A stretch of 64,000 nucleotides of DNA from Streptomyces filamentosus (GCF_014654895.1 NZ_BNBE01000001.1:3618501-3682500); one strand, 5' to 3'; positions 24,345 through 34,053 are shown, counted from the stretch's first letter. A program made the numbers and translations. The notes: generated by a model from the letters alone, not told the origin.

Positions 24345-24436
24345 GGGTCCCGCGCCACCGTGCGCGAGGACGCCCTCGCGCGGTCCGTCATGCCGAGACC
24401 TCCCATCCCCGGCACGACGAACCCCGGAGGGTTCCC

Positions 24437-25354
24437 TTGTCCCTGTCCCTGTCCGCTTCCCTGGCCGTCCCCCCGCCTGTCTCCCCGCTCGTCTCCCCCT
24501 CCGCTCCCCTCGCCTTCTCGCCGTTCCCGCCCTCCGTCCTCGACGCGTTCTCCGCGTTCGTCGGGGAGCTCGCCGGGGTGCTCGAACCGCTCTTCGCCGG
24601 GGGTGCGACCGCCGCCGCCGTCGTCCTGCTCACCGCCCTCGTCCGGCTCGCCGTCCACCCCCTCTCCCGCGCCGCCGTCCGGGGGCAGGAGGCCCGCGCC
24701 CGGCTCGCGCCCCGGGTCGCCGCGCTCCGCGAGCGGTACGGGAACCGGCCGGAGCGGTTCCAGCGGGCCCTCCTGGACCTGCACGCCGAGGAGAAGGTCT
24801 CGCCGCTCGCCGGGCTGCTGCCCGGCCTGCTCCAGGTGCCGGCCTTCCTCCTGCTGTACTCGCTCTTCTCCTCCGGCGACCGGATGGCCGGGCACGGCCT
24901 CCTCGGCGCCCCGCTGGACGGGCGGTGGGCCGGGGCCCTCGCCGACGGCGGGCCCTTCGGGGCGGCCGGGCTGGTGTACGCCGCCCTCTTCGCGCTGACC
25001 GCCGCCGTCGCCGCGTACCAGTACCGGCAGACCCGGCGGCAGCTCGCCGGACAGCGGCAGACCGCCGGGGCCAACACCTCCGGGACCAAGACCCCCGGAG
25101 CCAATGCCTCCAAAGCCAAGCCCTCCAAGGCCAAGACCCCCAAGGCCAAGACCTCCGGGGCCCAGCCTCCGCTGCCCGGTGCGCGGTTCACGGCCTCGGT
25201 CCTGCCGCTGCTCTCCTTCGGCACCGTCGTGACCGTCGCCTTCGTCCCGCTCGCGGTCGGGCTCTACCTCGCGACCAGCACCACCTGGGCCGTCGTCGAG
25301 CGGACCCTACTCACGCGTAAGGGTCCGCTGGCTGAACGGGGTCTTGCGGGCTGA
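24437..25354 (+). CDS. YidC/Oxa1/Alb3-family membrane insertase
   Basis: 305 aa. The Oxa1 core is visible: AAAVVLLTALVRLAVHPLSRAAVRGQ (helix 1 with the conserved Arg), RERYGNRPERFQRALLDLHAEEKVSPLAGLLPGLLQVPAFLLLYSLF (cytoplasmic hairpin and helix 2), and two C-terminal helices. A Lys-rich tandem stretch (SKAKPSKAKTPKAKTSGA), coded by about 15-bp repeats, is inserted in the loop before the last helices. The start is TTG at 24437 with GGAGGG 5 bases upstream. It is a second, short YidC-like protein, distinct from the housekeeping one that normally sits by dnaA, and inserts membrane proteins. Confidence 0.88.
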   Translation: MSLSLSASLAVPPPVSPLVSPSAPLAFSPFPPSVLDAFSAFVGELAGVLEPLFAGGATAAAVVLLTALVRLAVHPLSRAAVRGQEARARLAPRVAALRERYGNRPERFQRALLDLHAEEKVSPLAGLLPGLLQVPAFLLLYSLFSSGDRMAGHGLLGAPLDGRWAGALADGGPFGAAGLVYAALFALTAAVAAYQYRQTRRQLAGQRQTAGANTSGTKTPGANASKAKPSKAKTPKAKTSGAQPPLPGARFTASVLPLLSFGTVVTVAFVPLAVGLYLATSTTWAVVERTLLTRKGPLAERGLAG

Positions 25355-25457
25355 ACGGGAGTCTTGGAGGATCGGACGATCCTCCGATGGCCGCACTCCA
25401 TCGGCCGGGGCACCGAAGGGCCTCCCCCGGGCCCACCTCGACCACAGGGAGAAGACC

Positions 25458-26327
25458 ATGAAGCTGCTGCGAGTCGGCCCGCCGGGCGCCGAGCGTCCCG
25501 CCCTCCTCGACGGGGACGGCACCCTCCGCGACCTGTCCTCCTTCACGGACGACGTCGACGGAGGTCTGCTCTCCGACACCGCCACGCTCGACCGGATCCG
25601 CGCCGCCGCCGAGGCCGGCGTGCTGCCCGCGTACGGCGGCTCCGGCGACGCCACCGGGCTGCGGGTCGGCCCGCCGGTCGGCCGGATCGGCAAGGTCGTG
25701 TGCATCGGGCTGAACTACCACGGCCACGCCGCCGAGACCGGGCAGGCCACCCCGGCCGAGCCCGTCGTCTTCCTCAAGGCCGCCGACACCGTCGTCGGCC
25801 CGGACGACACGGTGCTCGTGCCGCGCGGCTCGGTGAAGACGGACTGGGAGGTCGAGCTGGCGATCGTCATCGGCCGGACCGCCCGCTACCTGGAGACCGA
25901 CGAGGAGGCCCTGGCGCACGTCGCCGGGTACGCGCTCGCGCACGACGTCTCCGAGCGAGAGTTCCAGATCGAGCGCGGCGGCACCTGGGACAAGGGCAAG
26001 AACTGCGAGACCTTCAATCCGCTCGGCCCCTGGCTGGTCACCGCCGACGAGGTGCCCGACCCGCAGGACCTCACCCTGCGCCTGTGGGTGAACGGCGAGC
26101 TGAAGCAGGAGGGGAACACCTCCGACCAGATCTTCCCGGTCGCCGAGGTCGTCCGGTACGTCAGCCGCTTCATGACCCTCTACCCCGGCGACGTGATCAA
26201 CACCGGCACGCCCGCCGGCGTCGCCATGGGGCAGCCCGACCCCAAGCCGTACCTCCGCCCCGGCGACGTCGTCGAGCTGGAGATCGAGGGCCTGGGCCGC
26301 CAGCGGCAGGAACTGAAGAGCGCCTGA
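25458..26327 (+). CDS. Fumarylacetoacetate hydrolase family protein
   Basis: 289 aa. The FAH fold is clear: GKVVCIGLNYHGHAAETG near residue 80, EPVVFLKAADTVVGP, DWEVELAIVIGRTARY with the metal-binding Glu pair (WEVELA), YALAHDVSEREFQ and TGTPAGVAMG near the end. Members hydrolyse or decarboxylate 2-keto acids (for example fumarylpyruvate, or 2,4-diketo-3-deoxy sugar acids) with a divalent metal. The true substrate cannot be decided from sequence. It stands alone, with GGGAGAAG before the ATG. It could also be an oxaloacetate decarboxylase-like FAHD1 protein. Confidence 0.9.
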   Translation: MKLLRVGPPGAERPALLDGDGTLRDLSSFTDDVDGGLLSDTATLDRIRAAAEAGVLPAYGGSGDATGLRVGPPVGRIGKVVCIGLNYHGHAAETGQATPAEPVVFLKAADTVVGPDDTVLVPRGSVKTDWEVELAIVIGRTARYLETDEEALAHVAGYALAHDVSEREFQIERGGTWDKGKNCETFNPLGPWLVTADEVPDPQDLTLRLWVNGELKQEGNTSDQIFPVAEVVRYVSRFMTLYPGDVINTGTPAGVAMGQPDPKPYLRPGDVVELEIEGLGRQRQELKSA

Positions 26328-26481
26328 CACCCCGCGCGGAGCCGGACCAGGCCGGGGCGGGGGCGGGGGCGGCCCGTACCCGGCCCCGCACCCAGCCCCG
26401 GCAGGTGACGTCGGTCTGATTATCGCGGCGCTCCGCGTGTGATGCCGCGTTTTCGTACCTTATTTCTGCATATTGCCGCGT

Positions 26482-28080
26482 ATGGAACCTGTGAAGAGCG
26501 CACGCACCTCCGACCGCAGGGCGCGGCTCGCCCTCTCCGCCGCCACGGCGGTCCTCGCCGCCGGTGCCCTCGTCGGGGGGCTCGCCGTCACCGGAGCCGC
26601 CGACCCGCTGCCCGGCGGCCTCGGCCCGTGCAAGCCGGGCAACTGCCCGCCCGCGTACCCCGACATCAACAACGGCGACGTCGTCTGGCGCGACAACGCC
26701 GTCAACGTCTTCGTCGGCGGCGACTTCCTCGTCCGTGAGGCCGCCGCAGAGGCCGAGGGCAAGGTCGTCGTCCTCGGCAGCTTCGACCAGAACAAGCGCG
26801 AGGGCGTCTCGGCGGTCTACAACGTGGGCGTCGCGGGCGTCGGTTCGCGCGTCGTGCCCGACAACGGCACGGACTTCCTCACGGTGGGCAAGAACATCAC
26901 GGTCGCCCCCGAGCAGCGCCTCCTCACCGAGGAGGGCAGCGTCACCGGCAAGACGAAGTACGCGGGCACCGTCACCGGCACCGTCGTCCCCGACCCGGTC
27001 AAGGACGCCGGCGCCGCCGCCCCGTACGCCGGACTGCGCGACGAGCTCACCTCCGCGAGCCAGTGCTACGCGTACGTGGACGGGGCCTCCCGCACCGCCA
27101 CCGGGACCGCCGTCAACAACGGCAGCGAGACGGTGTTCACCGGCGACGGCACCTCCGCGCTCCAGGTCTTCAACGTCGACTTCGACCTGGAGTCGCCGAG
27201 CGGCGGGCAACAGGGCATCACGTTCAACGGCATCCCGGCGAACGCGACCGTCCTCGTCAACGTCCTCGGCGCCGAGCGGACCATCGACACCTACATCGCC
27301 GGGCTGCCGGGGCTCCGCGACCGGCTGCTGTGGAACTTCCCCGACGCGACCCGGGTGAAGTTCGAGGGCACCGCGCAGTTCGCGGGCAGCGTCCTCGTCG
27401 GCAACCAGGCGAGCACCACCACCATCACCATGCCGGGCATGAACGGCCGGTTCTTCACCACCGGCAACCTGACCCACGCCTCAGAGCCGGGCGGGGGCGG
27501 CGGCCAGGAGATCCACAACTACCCCTTCAACGGCGACCTGCCGTCCTGCGACGAGGACCCGACGCCCACCACGCCGACGCCGACCGACACCACGCCGACC
27601 CCCACCGAGCCCACCCCGACCGAGCCGACGCCCACGGAGACCACCCCCACCCCGACCGAGCCGACGCCCACGGAGACCACCCCCACCCCCACCGAGCCGA
27701 CGCCGACCGAGACCACGCCGACCCCCACGGAGCCGACGCCCACCGAGCCGACGCCCACGGAGACCACCCCCACCCCGACCGAGCCCACGCCGAGCCCCAC
27801 CGACTCCGCTGACGGCGGTCTGACGGACGGTGGCCTGACGGACGGCGGCGGCTCCGACGGGGGGTACGGCGACGACGGCGGTTACGGCGACGGCGGCAGC
27901 ACCGGCGGCGGCCACGGCAGCGGCGGGAACCACGGCCCGGACGGCGGCGGCCACCTCCCCGAGACCGGCGCGGGCACCGGGAAGGTCGTCATGGGCGTGA
28001 CGGCGGCCGGCCTCGCCCTCGGCGGCGGCGTCCTCGTCGCCGTCAGCCGGCGGCGCCGCCGCTCGGGCGGGGCAGCGTGA
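26482..28080 (+). CDS. Cell-wall-anchored surface protein (choice-of-anchor A domain, LPETG)
   Basis: 532 aa. Signal peptide (basic KSARTSDRR, hydrophobic [23 protein letters not shown]). A roughly 300-residue choice-of-anchor A domain follows ([68 protein letters not shown]). Then comes a wall-spanning linker of about 80 residues of TPTEPTPTE repeats, a Gly/Asp/Tyr-rich segment, the sorting signal LPETG near residue 491, a hydrophobic helix and a basic RRRRR tail. LPETG is the sortase A-type motif rather than the LAxTG usual for Streptomyces. GTG at 26491 is an alternative start. It ends overlapping the convergent oxidoreductase gene. Confidence 0.88.
   Translation: MEPVKSARTSDRRARLALSAATAVLAAGALVGGLAVTGAADPLPGGLGPCKPGNCPPAYPDINNGDVVWRDNAVNVFVGGDFLVREAAAEAEGKVVVLGSFDQNKREGVSAVYNVGVAGVGSRVVPDNGTDFLTVGKNITVAPEQRLLTEEGSVTGKTKYAGTVTGTVVPDPVKDAGAAAPYAGLRDELTSASQCYAYVDGASRTATGTAVNNGSETVFTGDGTSALQVFNVDFDLESPSGGQQGITFNGIPANATVLVNVLGAERTIDTYIAGLPGLRDRLLWNFPDATRVKFEGTAQFAGSVLVGNQASTTTITMPGMNGRFFTTGNLTHASEPGGGGGQEIHNYPFNGDLPSCDEDPTPTTPTPTDTTPTPTEPTPTEPTPTETTPTPTEPTPTETTPTPTEPTPTETTPTPTEPTPTEPTPTETTPTPTEPTPSPTDSADGGLTDGGLTDGGGSDGGYGDDGGYGDGGSTGGGHGSGGNHGPDGGGHLPETGAGTGKVVMGVTAAGLALGGGVLVAVSRRRRRSGGAA
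27560..27800. repeat. Coding Thr-Pro-Glu repeat tract
   Basis: About 240 bp built of variants of ACGCCGACCCCCACCGAG, encoding TPTP(T)EPTPTE-type units in the wall-spanning linker of the LPETG surface protein. It is prone to length variation between strains. Confidence 0.85.
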
Positions 28081-29194
28081 CCGTGACGCCCTCGCGGGCG
28101 GACCTCCGGGCCGCCTCCAGGACGTCCAGGGCGGCGGCCGCCTCCCACGCGGTGACCGGGTTCGGCCCGGTGCCGCGCAGGGCGGCGGCGACGGCCGCGT
28201 AGTACGCCGGGTAGTCCCCGGGCACCGACTCGACCGGCGTGCCGCCGCCGGTCAGCGGGGACTCCCCGGAACCGACCCGGCCCCACAGCGCCTCGGGCTC
28301 CACGCCCCAGACCGCGCCGGGGCCGGGCCGCAGCCCCTCGCGGAGCGCCGCCTCCTGCGGGTCGAGGCCGTACGTCACGAAGCCGGCGCGCCGGCCCAGC
28401 ACCCGGAAGCGCGGCCCCAGCTGGGCGGCGGTCGCGCTCACGTACAGGTGGGAGCGGACGCCGTTCGCGTGCGTGAGGGCGAGGAAGGTGTCGTCGTCGG
28501 CCTCCGCGCCCGGCCGCCGCACGTCCGACTCGGCGTAGACGGAGACGACCGGGCCGAAGAGGACGAGCGCCTGGTCCACGACGTGGCTGCCGAGGTCGTA
28601 GAGCAGCCCGCCGATCTCCTCCGGGGCGCCGGACTCGCGCCAGCCGCCCTTCGGACGCGGCCGCCACCGCTCGAAGCGCGACTCGAACCGCTGCACCTCG
28701 CCCAGCTCGTCCTCCTCCAGGAGGCGGCGCAGGGTGAGGAAGTCGCTGTCCCAGCGCCGGTTCTGGAAGACGGACAGCAGCAGGCCCCGCTCCTCGGCGA
28801 GCTCCGCGAGGCCGCGCGCCTCGGCGGCGGTCGGGGCGAGCGGCTTGTCCACGACGACGGGCAGCCCGGCCTCCAGGGCGGCCCGCGCGATCGGCACGTG
28901 CGTCTTGTTGGGGGAGGCGACGACGATCAGGTCCAGCGGCTCCGCGCCGTCGGCCCACAGCTCCTCGGGCCGTTCGAGCACCCGGACGCCCGGGTACCCG
29001 TCGCGGGCCTCGGCGGCGCGTTCCGCGTTGCCGGTGGTGACGGCGGAGAGCTCCAGGCCGGGCGTGGCGGCGATCAGCGGGGCGTGGAAGACGGACCCCG
29101 CGAGGCCGTAGCCGACGAGCCCGACGCGGAGGGGGCGGGCGTGGGGGGAGTCCGGGGAGTGGGGGAAACCGGGGGAGTGGGGGGTGGTGGTCAT
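28043..29194 (-). CDS. Gfo/Idh/MocA-family NAD(P)-dependent oxidoreductase
   Basis: 383 aa. The Rossmann motif [15 protein letters not shown] at about residues 26-40 and the EKP-like VVDKPLAPT (here D-K-P) mark the family; Lys of DKP is the usual catalytic residue. The C-terminal domain has [12 protein letters not shown] and [20 protein letters not shown], typical of the subgroup acting on sugars or inositols. It diverges from a ROK regulator across a short intergenic region, so a sugar or sugar acid is a likely substrate. ATG at 29194 is chosen; GTG at 29203 is also open. The 3' end overlaps the surface-protein gene by 38 bp. Confidence 0.9.
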   Translation of the reverse strand: MTTTPHSPGFPHSPDSPHARPLRVGLVGYGLAGSVFHAPLIAATPGLELSAVTTGNAERAAEARDGYPGVRVLERPEELWADGAEPLDLIVVASPNKTHVPIARAALEAGLPVVVDKPLAPTAAEARGLAELAEERGLLLSVFQNRRWDSDFLTLRRLLEEDELGEVQRFESRFERWRPRPKGGWRESGAPEEIGGLLYDLGSHVVDQALVLFGPVVSVYAESDVRRPGAEADDDTFLALTHANGVRSHLYVSATAAQLGPRFRVLGRRAGFVTYGLDPQEAALREGLRPGPGAVWGVEPEALWGRVGSGESPLTGGGTPVESVPGDYPAYYAAVAAALRGTGPNPVTAWEAAAALDVLEAARRSAREGVTVTLPRPSGGAAG

Positions 29195-29207
29195 GAAAGC
29201 CACTTAA

Positions 29208-29220
29208 GCAACGCTGTTGC
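29208..29220. promoter_or_regulatory. Inverted repeat GCAAC-N3-GTTGC, possible ROK operator
   Basis: A perfect 5-bp inverted repeat around three bases, located 14 bp from the oxidoreductase ATG and 30 bp from the ROK GTG. A related AGCAA occurs 10 bp downstream. It is a candidate operator for the adjacent ROK repressor. Confidence 0.5.
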
Positions 29221-29250
29221 CGAAGTGCAAGCAAGGGGGAGAATGGGCCG

Positions 29251-30639
29251 GTGACGGTGATGACGAGAGACCCGGGCGGCGGCGCGAACCTGGCGGCCCT
29301 GCGCGGCCACAACGCGGCCCTCGTGCTCGACCTGCTGCGCACGGCCGGCGAGGCGGGCATCAGCCGCCTGGAACTCGCCGGGCGCACCGGCCTCACCCCC
29401 CAGGCCGTCAGCAAGATCACCGCCCGGCTGCGCGCCGAGGGCCTGGCCGCGGAGGCGGGCCGCCGCGCCTCGACCGGCGGCAAGCCCCGTACGGTGCTCC
29501 GCCTGGTCCCCGCAGCCGCGCACGCCCTCGGGATCCACCTCGACCGCGACGCCCTGACCCTCGCCCTCACGGACCTCACCGGCGCCCCGGTGGCCCTCCG
29601 CCACCGCCCCCTGACCCTCACGGACGGCCCGGAGCGGGTCCTCGCCACCACGGCGGAGGAGGTACGGGCGCTGCTGGCCGCGACCGCCCCGGCCGGCGAG
29701 GGCCCGGACGGTGAGGGACCGGTCGGCGAGGGCACGGACGGCGAGGGCACGGACGGCGAGGGCACGGACGGCAAGGGACCGGACGACGAGAACCCGGTCG
29801 GCAAGGGCCCGGCGAGGGTGCTCGGGGCCGGGCTCGCCATGCCCGGACCCCTCGACCACCGGCGCGGGGTGGCGGGCCGGGTGACGGGGGCGGCGATGTG
29901 GGACGGGTTCCCGGTGCGGGACGTGCTGGCCGCGCGGCTCGGGCTGCCCGTCGCGCTCGACAAGGACACCAACGCCGCAGCCCTCGGCCTCGCCGTCCGG
30001 CCCGGCGCCCCCCGCTCCTTCGCCTACGTCCACCTCGGTACGGGCCTCGGCGCGGGCCTCGTCGTCGGCGGCGCCCCGCTGCGCGGCGAGCGGACCGGGG
30101 CGGGCGAGCTCGGCCACCAGACCGTCCAGCTCGACGGGCCCCCGTGCGCCTGCGGGGCGCGCGGCTGCCTGGAGGTCCTCTGCCTCGCGGCGGTGGTCCG
30201 CGGGGACCTGGCGGAGGCCGCGCGGATCCTCGGCACCGGCGCGGCCAACCTGGTGCGGCTCCTCGACATCGACCGGGTCCTGCTCGGCGGCCGGACGGTG
30301 CTGGCCGCGCCCGGCGTCTTCGCGGACGGCACGGCCGCCGTCCTCGCCGGACTCCGCCTCCCGGCCCCCGTCGAGGTGGCGGACGCCCCGCACGCCGTCG
30401 CCCTCGGCGCCGCCCAGCTCGTCCTGGCCCCGGTCTTCGGCCTGGACCCGGACCGGGAGCCGGCCCCGGACCCGGCCCCGGCCCGGAAGCCCGCGCCGGG
30501 CCCGACACCCGAGTCCCACCCCGAGCCCCACCCCGCCTCCGGCCCGGAGCCGACCCTGAAGCCCGCCCCGGATTCCGCCCCGGCACCGGCCCCGGAATCC
30601 GGCCGTGACCGTTCATCGGAAGGTCGGACCATACGCTGA
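29251..30639 (+). CDS. ROK-family transcriptional regulator
   Basis: 462 aa. N-terminal MarR-like winged helix (NAALVLDLLRTAGEAGISRLELAGRTGLTPQAVSKITARLRAEGL), then the ROK sugar-kinase fold with LGTGLGAGLVVGG and the zinc motif CACGARGCLE near residue 300. Two low-complexity insertions are odd: a GEGTDGEGTDGEG run near 150-180 between the lobes, and a 70-residue Pro/Glu/Ser-rich C-terminal tail. GTG start with AGGGGGAG upstream. It probably represses the divergent Gfo/Idh/MocA gene and senses its sugar substrate or a related ligand. The kinase catalytic activity is not expected in regulatory ROK proteins. Confidence 0.88.
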   Translation: MTVMTRDPGGGANLAALRGHNAALVLDLLRTAGEAGISRLELAGRTGLTPQAVSKITARLRAEGLAAEAGRRASTGGKPRTVLRLVPAAAHALGIHLDRDALTLALTDLTGAPVALRHRPLTLTDGPERVLATTAEEVRALLAATAPAGEGPDGEGPVGEGTDGEGTDGEGTDGKGPDDENPVGKGPARVLGAGLAMPGPLDHRRGVAGRVTGAAMWDGFPVRDVLAARLGLPVALDKDTNAAALGLAVRPGAPRSFAYVHLGTGLGAGLVVGGAPLRGERTGAGELGHQTVQLDGPPCACGARGCLEVLCLAAVVRGDLAEAARILGTGAANLVRLLDIDRVLLGGRTVLAAPGVFADGTAAVLAGLRLPAPVEVADAPHAVALGAAQLVLAPVFGLDPDREPAPDPAPARKPAPGPTPESHPEPHPASGPEPTLKPAPDSAPAPAPESGRDRSSEGRTIR

Positions 30640-30758
30640 TCGGGCGGATTCGGCGGGCCGGCCGGGTTCCCGGCCGGTGTCGCCGCCCGTTCCCGGCCGG
30701 CGGGTGTGGCAGCGTCGCGGGCGCCCGGTACGTCCGCGAGCAGCAAAGGCACCCGTAC

Positions 30759-31775
30759 ATGGCACCCGCCCTCCGGTCCTCGCGCGGAGCTCCCCTCCTC
30801 GCCGCCGCGGCCGTCACCCTGTCCGCCGTCCTCTCCGCGACCCCCGCGGCGGCAGCGGTCGCCCCGGCGCCCGTCTGCGGCGACGCCTCCGCCCCCGGCT
30901 TCCCGCTCGCCACCCGGATCCGCTCCGGCCCCGCCGAGTACCCCGCCGGGGGACCCTTCGCCTCCTGGGAGCTGGAGGTGCGGAACACCACCGGCGCCCC
31001 CTGCGCCGGGGTGCATCCGGTGCTCGTCCTCACCGACGGGGAACGGGCCCTGCGGCCCGAGCAGATCCGCCTGGAGTTCTGGGACGCGGGGTCCGTCCGC
31101 TGGCGCCCGGTCGCCTTCGAGGCGACCGAGGAGGCCGAGAACGTCGGCGCGTTCACCGGCACCGAGGGCCCCGACGGCCCCTCCGGCACCGAGGGCCCCG
31201 ACGGCCCCTCCGGCACCGAGGGCCCCTCCGGTGCCGCGGACCCCGACGACTTCGCCGGTTTCGCCGTCCCCGCCCGGCGGACCGTCACCGTCCCCGTCCG
31301 GCTGGCCTTCCGGGCGGACGCCGTGCCCGACGAGGTCGTCGTCAACGCCGCGCTCGTCCAGCGCCGGGGCGCGGACGGCGACTGGGTCGGCCGGTCCGGC
31401 GACTACCGTCTGACGATCGGCCCGCCCGACCCCGACGCCGACCCCGGCGCCGCCCCCGATCCCGACGCGTCCCGCCCCCTCGCCACGCCCCCCGCCCTCT
31501 CCGGCACCGCGCCTCCGCCGACCGCCCCCGCCACCCCTCCGAGGACCACCCCGGCCGCCCCCGCGACGCCTCCGCGGGGCACCCCCACCGCGCCGCCCCC
31601 AGCCGACACCGCCCCCGCCCCCCGCCCCCCTTCCGCTCACCCTCCCGTCCCCCACCGCCCCGAACTGGCCCGCACCGGAAGGGAGGCGGCCGCCCTCCTG
31701 GCCCCCTGGGCGGCGGCCCTCGTCCTGGCCGGAGCCCTCCTCGCCCGCTCCGGCCGCCGCCTGCGCGGCGCCTGA
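30759..31775 (+). CDS. Secreted protein with LARTG sortase signal
   Basis: 338 aa. Signal peptide (SSRGAPLLAAAAVTLSAVLSATPAAAA), a beta-rich domain of about 190 residues (WELEVRNTTGAPCAGVHPVLVLTDGE, LRPEQIRLEFWDAGSVRWRPVAF) interrupted by Gly/Pro repeats (GTEGPDGPS, a 27-bp DNA period), then a Pro/Thr/Ala wall linker, LARTG near residue 302, a membrane helix (AALLAPWAAALVLAGALLA) and RSGRRLRG. LARTG matches the LAxTG motif of Streptomyces class E sortases, so it should be covalently wall-linked, possibly by the sortase at 20962. The function of the exposed domain is unknown. Confidence 0.85.
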   Translation: MAPALRSSRGAPLLAAAAVTLSAVLSATPAAAAVAPAPVCGDASAPGFPLATRIRSGPAEYPAGGPFASWELEVRNTTGAPCAGVHPVLVLTDGERALRPEQIRLEFWDAGSVRWRPVAFEATEEAENVGAFTGTEGPDGPSGTEGPDGPSGTEGPSGAADPDDFAGFAVPARRTVTVPVRLAFRADAVPDEVVVNAALVQRRGADGDWVGRSGDYRLTIGPPDPDADPGAAPDPDASRPLATPPALSGTAPPPTAPATPPRTTPAAPATPPRGTPTAPPPADTAPAPRPPSAHPPVPHRPELARTGREAAALLAPWAAALVLAGALLARSGRRLRGA

Positions 31776-32022
31776 CCCCCGATCCGTACGCCCCCGACCC
31801 GCACGCCCCCGATCCGTACGCCCCGACCCACACGCCCCTCACCCACGCGCTCCCGACCCGCCCCCCGTCCCACGCCGCCTGGCCCGAGCGCCCCCACCCG
31901 CACGCCCCCGACCCGCGCCCCCCGACCCGCACGCCCCCCGGACCCGCGCGCCCCGACCCGCCGAACCCGCGGGTCACCCTCCGTACACCCTCCCGTTCAC
32001 CCCCGTCTGCGACGATCCCCGG
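31776..32022. repeat. Intergenic tandem repeats of a 15-bp CCCCCGAYCCGYACG unit
   Basis: A first array begins directly after the previous stop: 15-bp units at 31776, 31791 and 31806, then a 14-bp variant at 31821. Degenerate copies (CCCCCGACCCGC, CCCCGACCCGCACG) continue to about 31965. Nothing else is seen in these 247 bp except the promoter region of the GntR gene at the right end. Confidence 0.75.
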
Positions 32023-32790
32023 ATGAACCAGCACCACGTCCCGAGCGCCCCCGGCGCCCCCGTCCGCTCCGGCGTCCCGGAGCACGGCAGGGTGCCCAAG
32101 TACTACGCCGTGAAGGCGCGACTCGCGGTCCTCGTCGACGAGTTGGGGGAGGGCGGCGCGCTGCCCACCGAGCGGGACCTCGCCGTCCGCTACGAGGTGT
32201 CCCGCGAGACCGTCCGGCAGGCCCTGCGCGAACTCCTCCTGGAGGGCAGGCTGCGCCGGCGGGGGCGGGGCACGGTCGTCGCCGGGCCCAAGCTCGAACA
32301 GCCCCTCTCCCTCGCCAGCTACACCGAGGGCGTCCGCCGCCAGGGCCGCCGCCCGGGCCGCAGCATCGTCTCCCTCGACCGCTTCCCCTGCACCGACGCG
32401 CTCGCCCCCGAGGTCGGCGTGCGGCCCGGCGAGCCGGTCTGGCACATGGAGCGGGTGCTGCTCGCCGACGACGAGCGGGTCGGCCTGGAGAGCACGTACG
32501 TCTCCGAGGCCCGCGTCCCCGGCCTCGACCGCGACTTCGACCCGGACTCCTCCTTCTACGGCTACCTCCGCGAGCGGCTCGGGATCTCCTTCGGCGACGC
32601 CGACGAGCGCATCGAGACCGTCCTCGCCACCCCCCGCGAGGCGCTGCTCATCGGCACCCCGCCCGCCCTGCCGATGCTGCTGCTGCACCGGCTCTCCCGG
32701 GACGAGGAGGGGCGGCCCCTGGAGCGGGTCAGGACCCTCTACCGGGGCGACCGCTTCAGCTTCACCACCCACCTCGGCCGCCAGGACTGA
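32023..32790 (+). CDS. GntR-family regulator (HutC/UTRA type) of the phosphonate operon
   Basis: 255 aa. N-terminal GntR winged helix with LPTERDLAVRYEVSRETVRQALRELLLEGRLRRRGRGTVVA near residues 48-88, then a UTRA ligand-binding domain (SLASYTEGVRRQGRRPG, YVSEARVPGLDRD, ERLGISFGDADERIETV, RVRTLYRGDRFSFTTHL). Proteins of this subgroup regulate phosphonate (phn) operons in many bacteria and bind the imported phosphonate. It is 136 bp upstream of, and in the same direction as, the phosphonate genes. No ribosome site stands out before the ATG. Confidence 0.9.
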   Translation: MNQHHVPSAPGAPVRSGVPEHGRVPKYYAVKARLAVLVDELGEGGALPTERDLAVRYEVSRETVRQALRELLLEGRLRRRGRGTVVAGPKLEQPLSLASYTEGVRRQGRRPGRSIVSLDRFPCTDALAPEVGVRPGEPVWHMERVLLADDERVGLESTYVSEARVPGLDRDFDPDSSFYGYLRERLGISFGDADERIETVLATPREALLIGTPPALPMLLLHRLSRDEEGRPLERVRTLYRGDRFSFTTHLGRQD

Positions 32791-32822
32791 TCCGGAAAGG
32801 GCCCGTTTCACCCCCTTGGTTC

Positions 32823-32850
32823 GATAACGGAAAGGTAACGGGTCTGGTCC
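32823..32850 (+). promoter_or_regulatory. Phosphonate-operon upstream element (11-nt repeats, PHO-box-like), copy 1
   Basis: 28 bp matching 23 of 28 bases of the element at 38534. On the minus strand it reads GTTACC-N5-GTTATC, an 11-nt direct-repeat period as in Streptomyces PhoP boxes, although the units differ from the usual GTTCACC. A GTTCACC heptamer also lies nearby at 32865. It precedes the FAD oxidoreductase gene by about 80 bp. A GntR operator is an alternative. Confidence 0.5.
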
Positions 32851-32926
32851 AAGCTTGTCGGGCCGTTCACCGTTCCGTCGCCCCGCCGACCCGCCCGGGA
32901 CACCCGCCGCCCCGAGCGTGGACGGC

Positions 32927-34048
32927 ATGAAGGTGATCGTCGTAGGAGCCGGCGTGGTGGGCACCATGCACGCCTGGCAGGCAGTGGAACGCGGCCACGA
33001 GGTCGTACACATCGAGCGCGAGGCCGAGGCGCGCGGAGCCTCCCTGAGGAACTTCGGCCAGATCTGGGTCAGCGGACGCGCGGGCGGCGAGGAACTCGAC
33101 ACCGCCCTGCGCGCCCGCGAGCTCTGGGAGGGCATCGGCGCCCGCGTCCCCGGCCTCGGCTTCCGGGCCATCGGCTCCCTCACCCCCGTCCGGGGCGCGC
33201 TGGAGCTGGCCGTCGCCGAGGCCGCCGTCGCCCGCGACGACGCCGCCGCGCGCGGCTACGAGCTGCTCACCCCCGAGGAGGCCCGCGCGGTCAACCCGGC
33301 CCTGCGCGGAGCGTTCGACGCCGCCCTGTGGTGCGAGCGGGACGCCGCCGTCGAACCCCGCACCGCCCAGCTCGCCCTGCGCGAGGCGCTCCTCGCCACC
33401 GGCCGCTACACCTTCCTCCCGAACCGCGAGGTCCGCGAGGTCGTCGGCGAGCACGCCGTCCGCGACGACCACGGCGACCTGCACAGCGGCGACGCCGTCG
33501 TCCTGTGCACCGGCGCCTGGCTCTCCGGCCTCGTCCGCGAGGTCGCGGGGCCGGTACCGGTCCGCCGCGTCCGCCTCCAGATGATGCAGACCGCCCCGCT
33601 CGGCGAGCCGCTGACGACCTCCGTCGCCGACGCCGACTCCTTCCGCTACTACCCGGCCTACGCCTCCGGCGCGCTCGACGCGCTCGACGCCGGCCAGGCA
33701 CAGGACCCCACGGCCGCCGCACACAAGATGCAGCTGCTCATGGTGCAGCGCCTCGACGGCGGACTGACCATCGGCGACACCCACGAGTACGAGCACCCCT
33801 TCGCCTTCGACACCGTCGAGGACCCCTACGAGCACCTCGTCCGCGTCGTCGAGTCCCTGCTCGGCCGCCCGCTGCCCGCGATCCGCCGCCGCTGGGCCGG
33901 CGTGTACGCGCAGTGCACGGACACCACCCGGGTCGTCCACCGCCAGCGGGTGCGGGACGGGGTCTGGCTCGTGACCGGACCCGGCGGCCGGGGCATGACC
34001 TGCTCGCCCGCCATCGCCGAGCAGACCGCGAACGAACTGGGCTGGTGA
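32927..34048 (+). CDS. FAD-dependent oxidoreductase (TIGR03364-like) linked to phosphonate use
   Basis: 373 aa. N-terminal dinucleotide motif VIVVGAGVVGTMHAWQAVERG followed by VVHIERE (the glycine oxidase/DAO-type FAD fold) and C-terminal GGRGMTCSPAIAEQ. Relatives (TIGR03364 group) are found in phosphonate clusters beside phosphonatase-like hydrolases and 2-aminoethylphosphonate transporters, exactly as here. A plausible reaction is oxidative deamination of aminoethylphosphonate or an N-methyl derivative to phosphonoacetaldehyde for the next enzyme; this is inferred from context. First gene of the operon; the hydrolase starts 5 bp after its stop. Confidence 0.87.
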   Translation: MKVIVVGAGVVGTMHAWQAVERGHEVVHIEREAEARGASLRNFGQIWVSGRAGGEELDTALRARELWEGIGARVPGLGFRAIGSLTPVRGALELAVAEAAVARDDAAARGYELLTPEEARAVNPALRGAFDAALWCERDAAVEPRTAQLALREALLATGRYTFLPNREVREVVGEHAVRDDHGDLHSGDAVVLCTGAWLSGLVREVAGPVPVRRVRLQMMQTAPLGEPLTTSVADADSFRYYPAYASGALDALDAGQAQDPTAAAHKMQLLMVQRLDGGLTIGDTHEYEHPFAFDTVEDPYEHLVRVVESLLGRPLPAIRRRWAGVYAQCTDTTRVVHRQRVRDGVWLVTGPGGRGMTCSPAIAEQTANELGW

Positions 34049-34053
34049 CACAC

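Noticed and set aside
27560..27800. CRISPR-like array
   Set aside because: The repeats are in-frame codons for Thr-Pro-Glu in a wall linker, without unique spacers.
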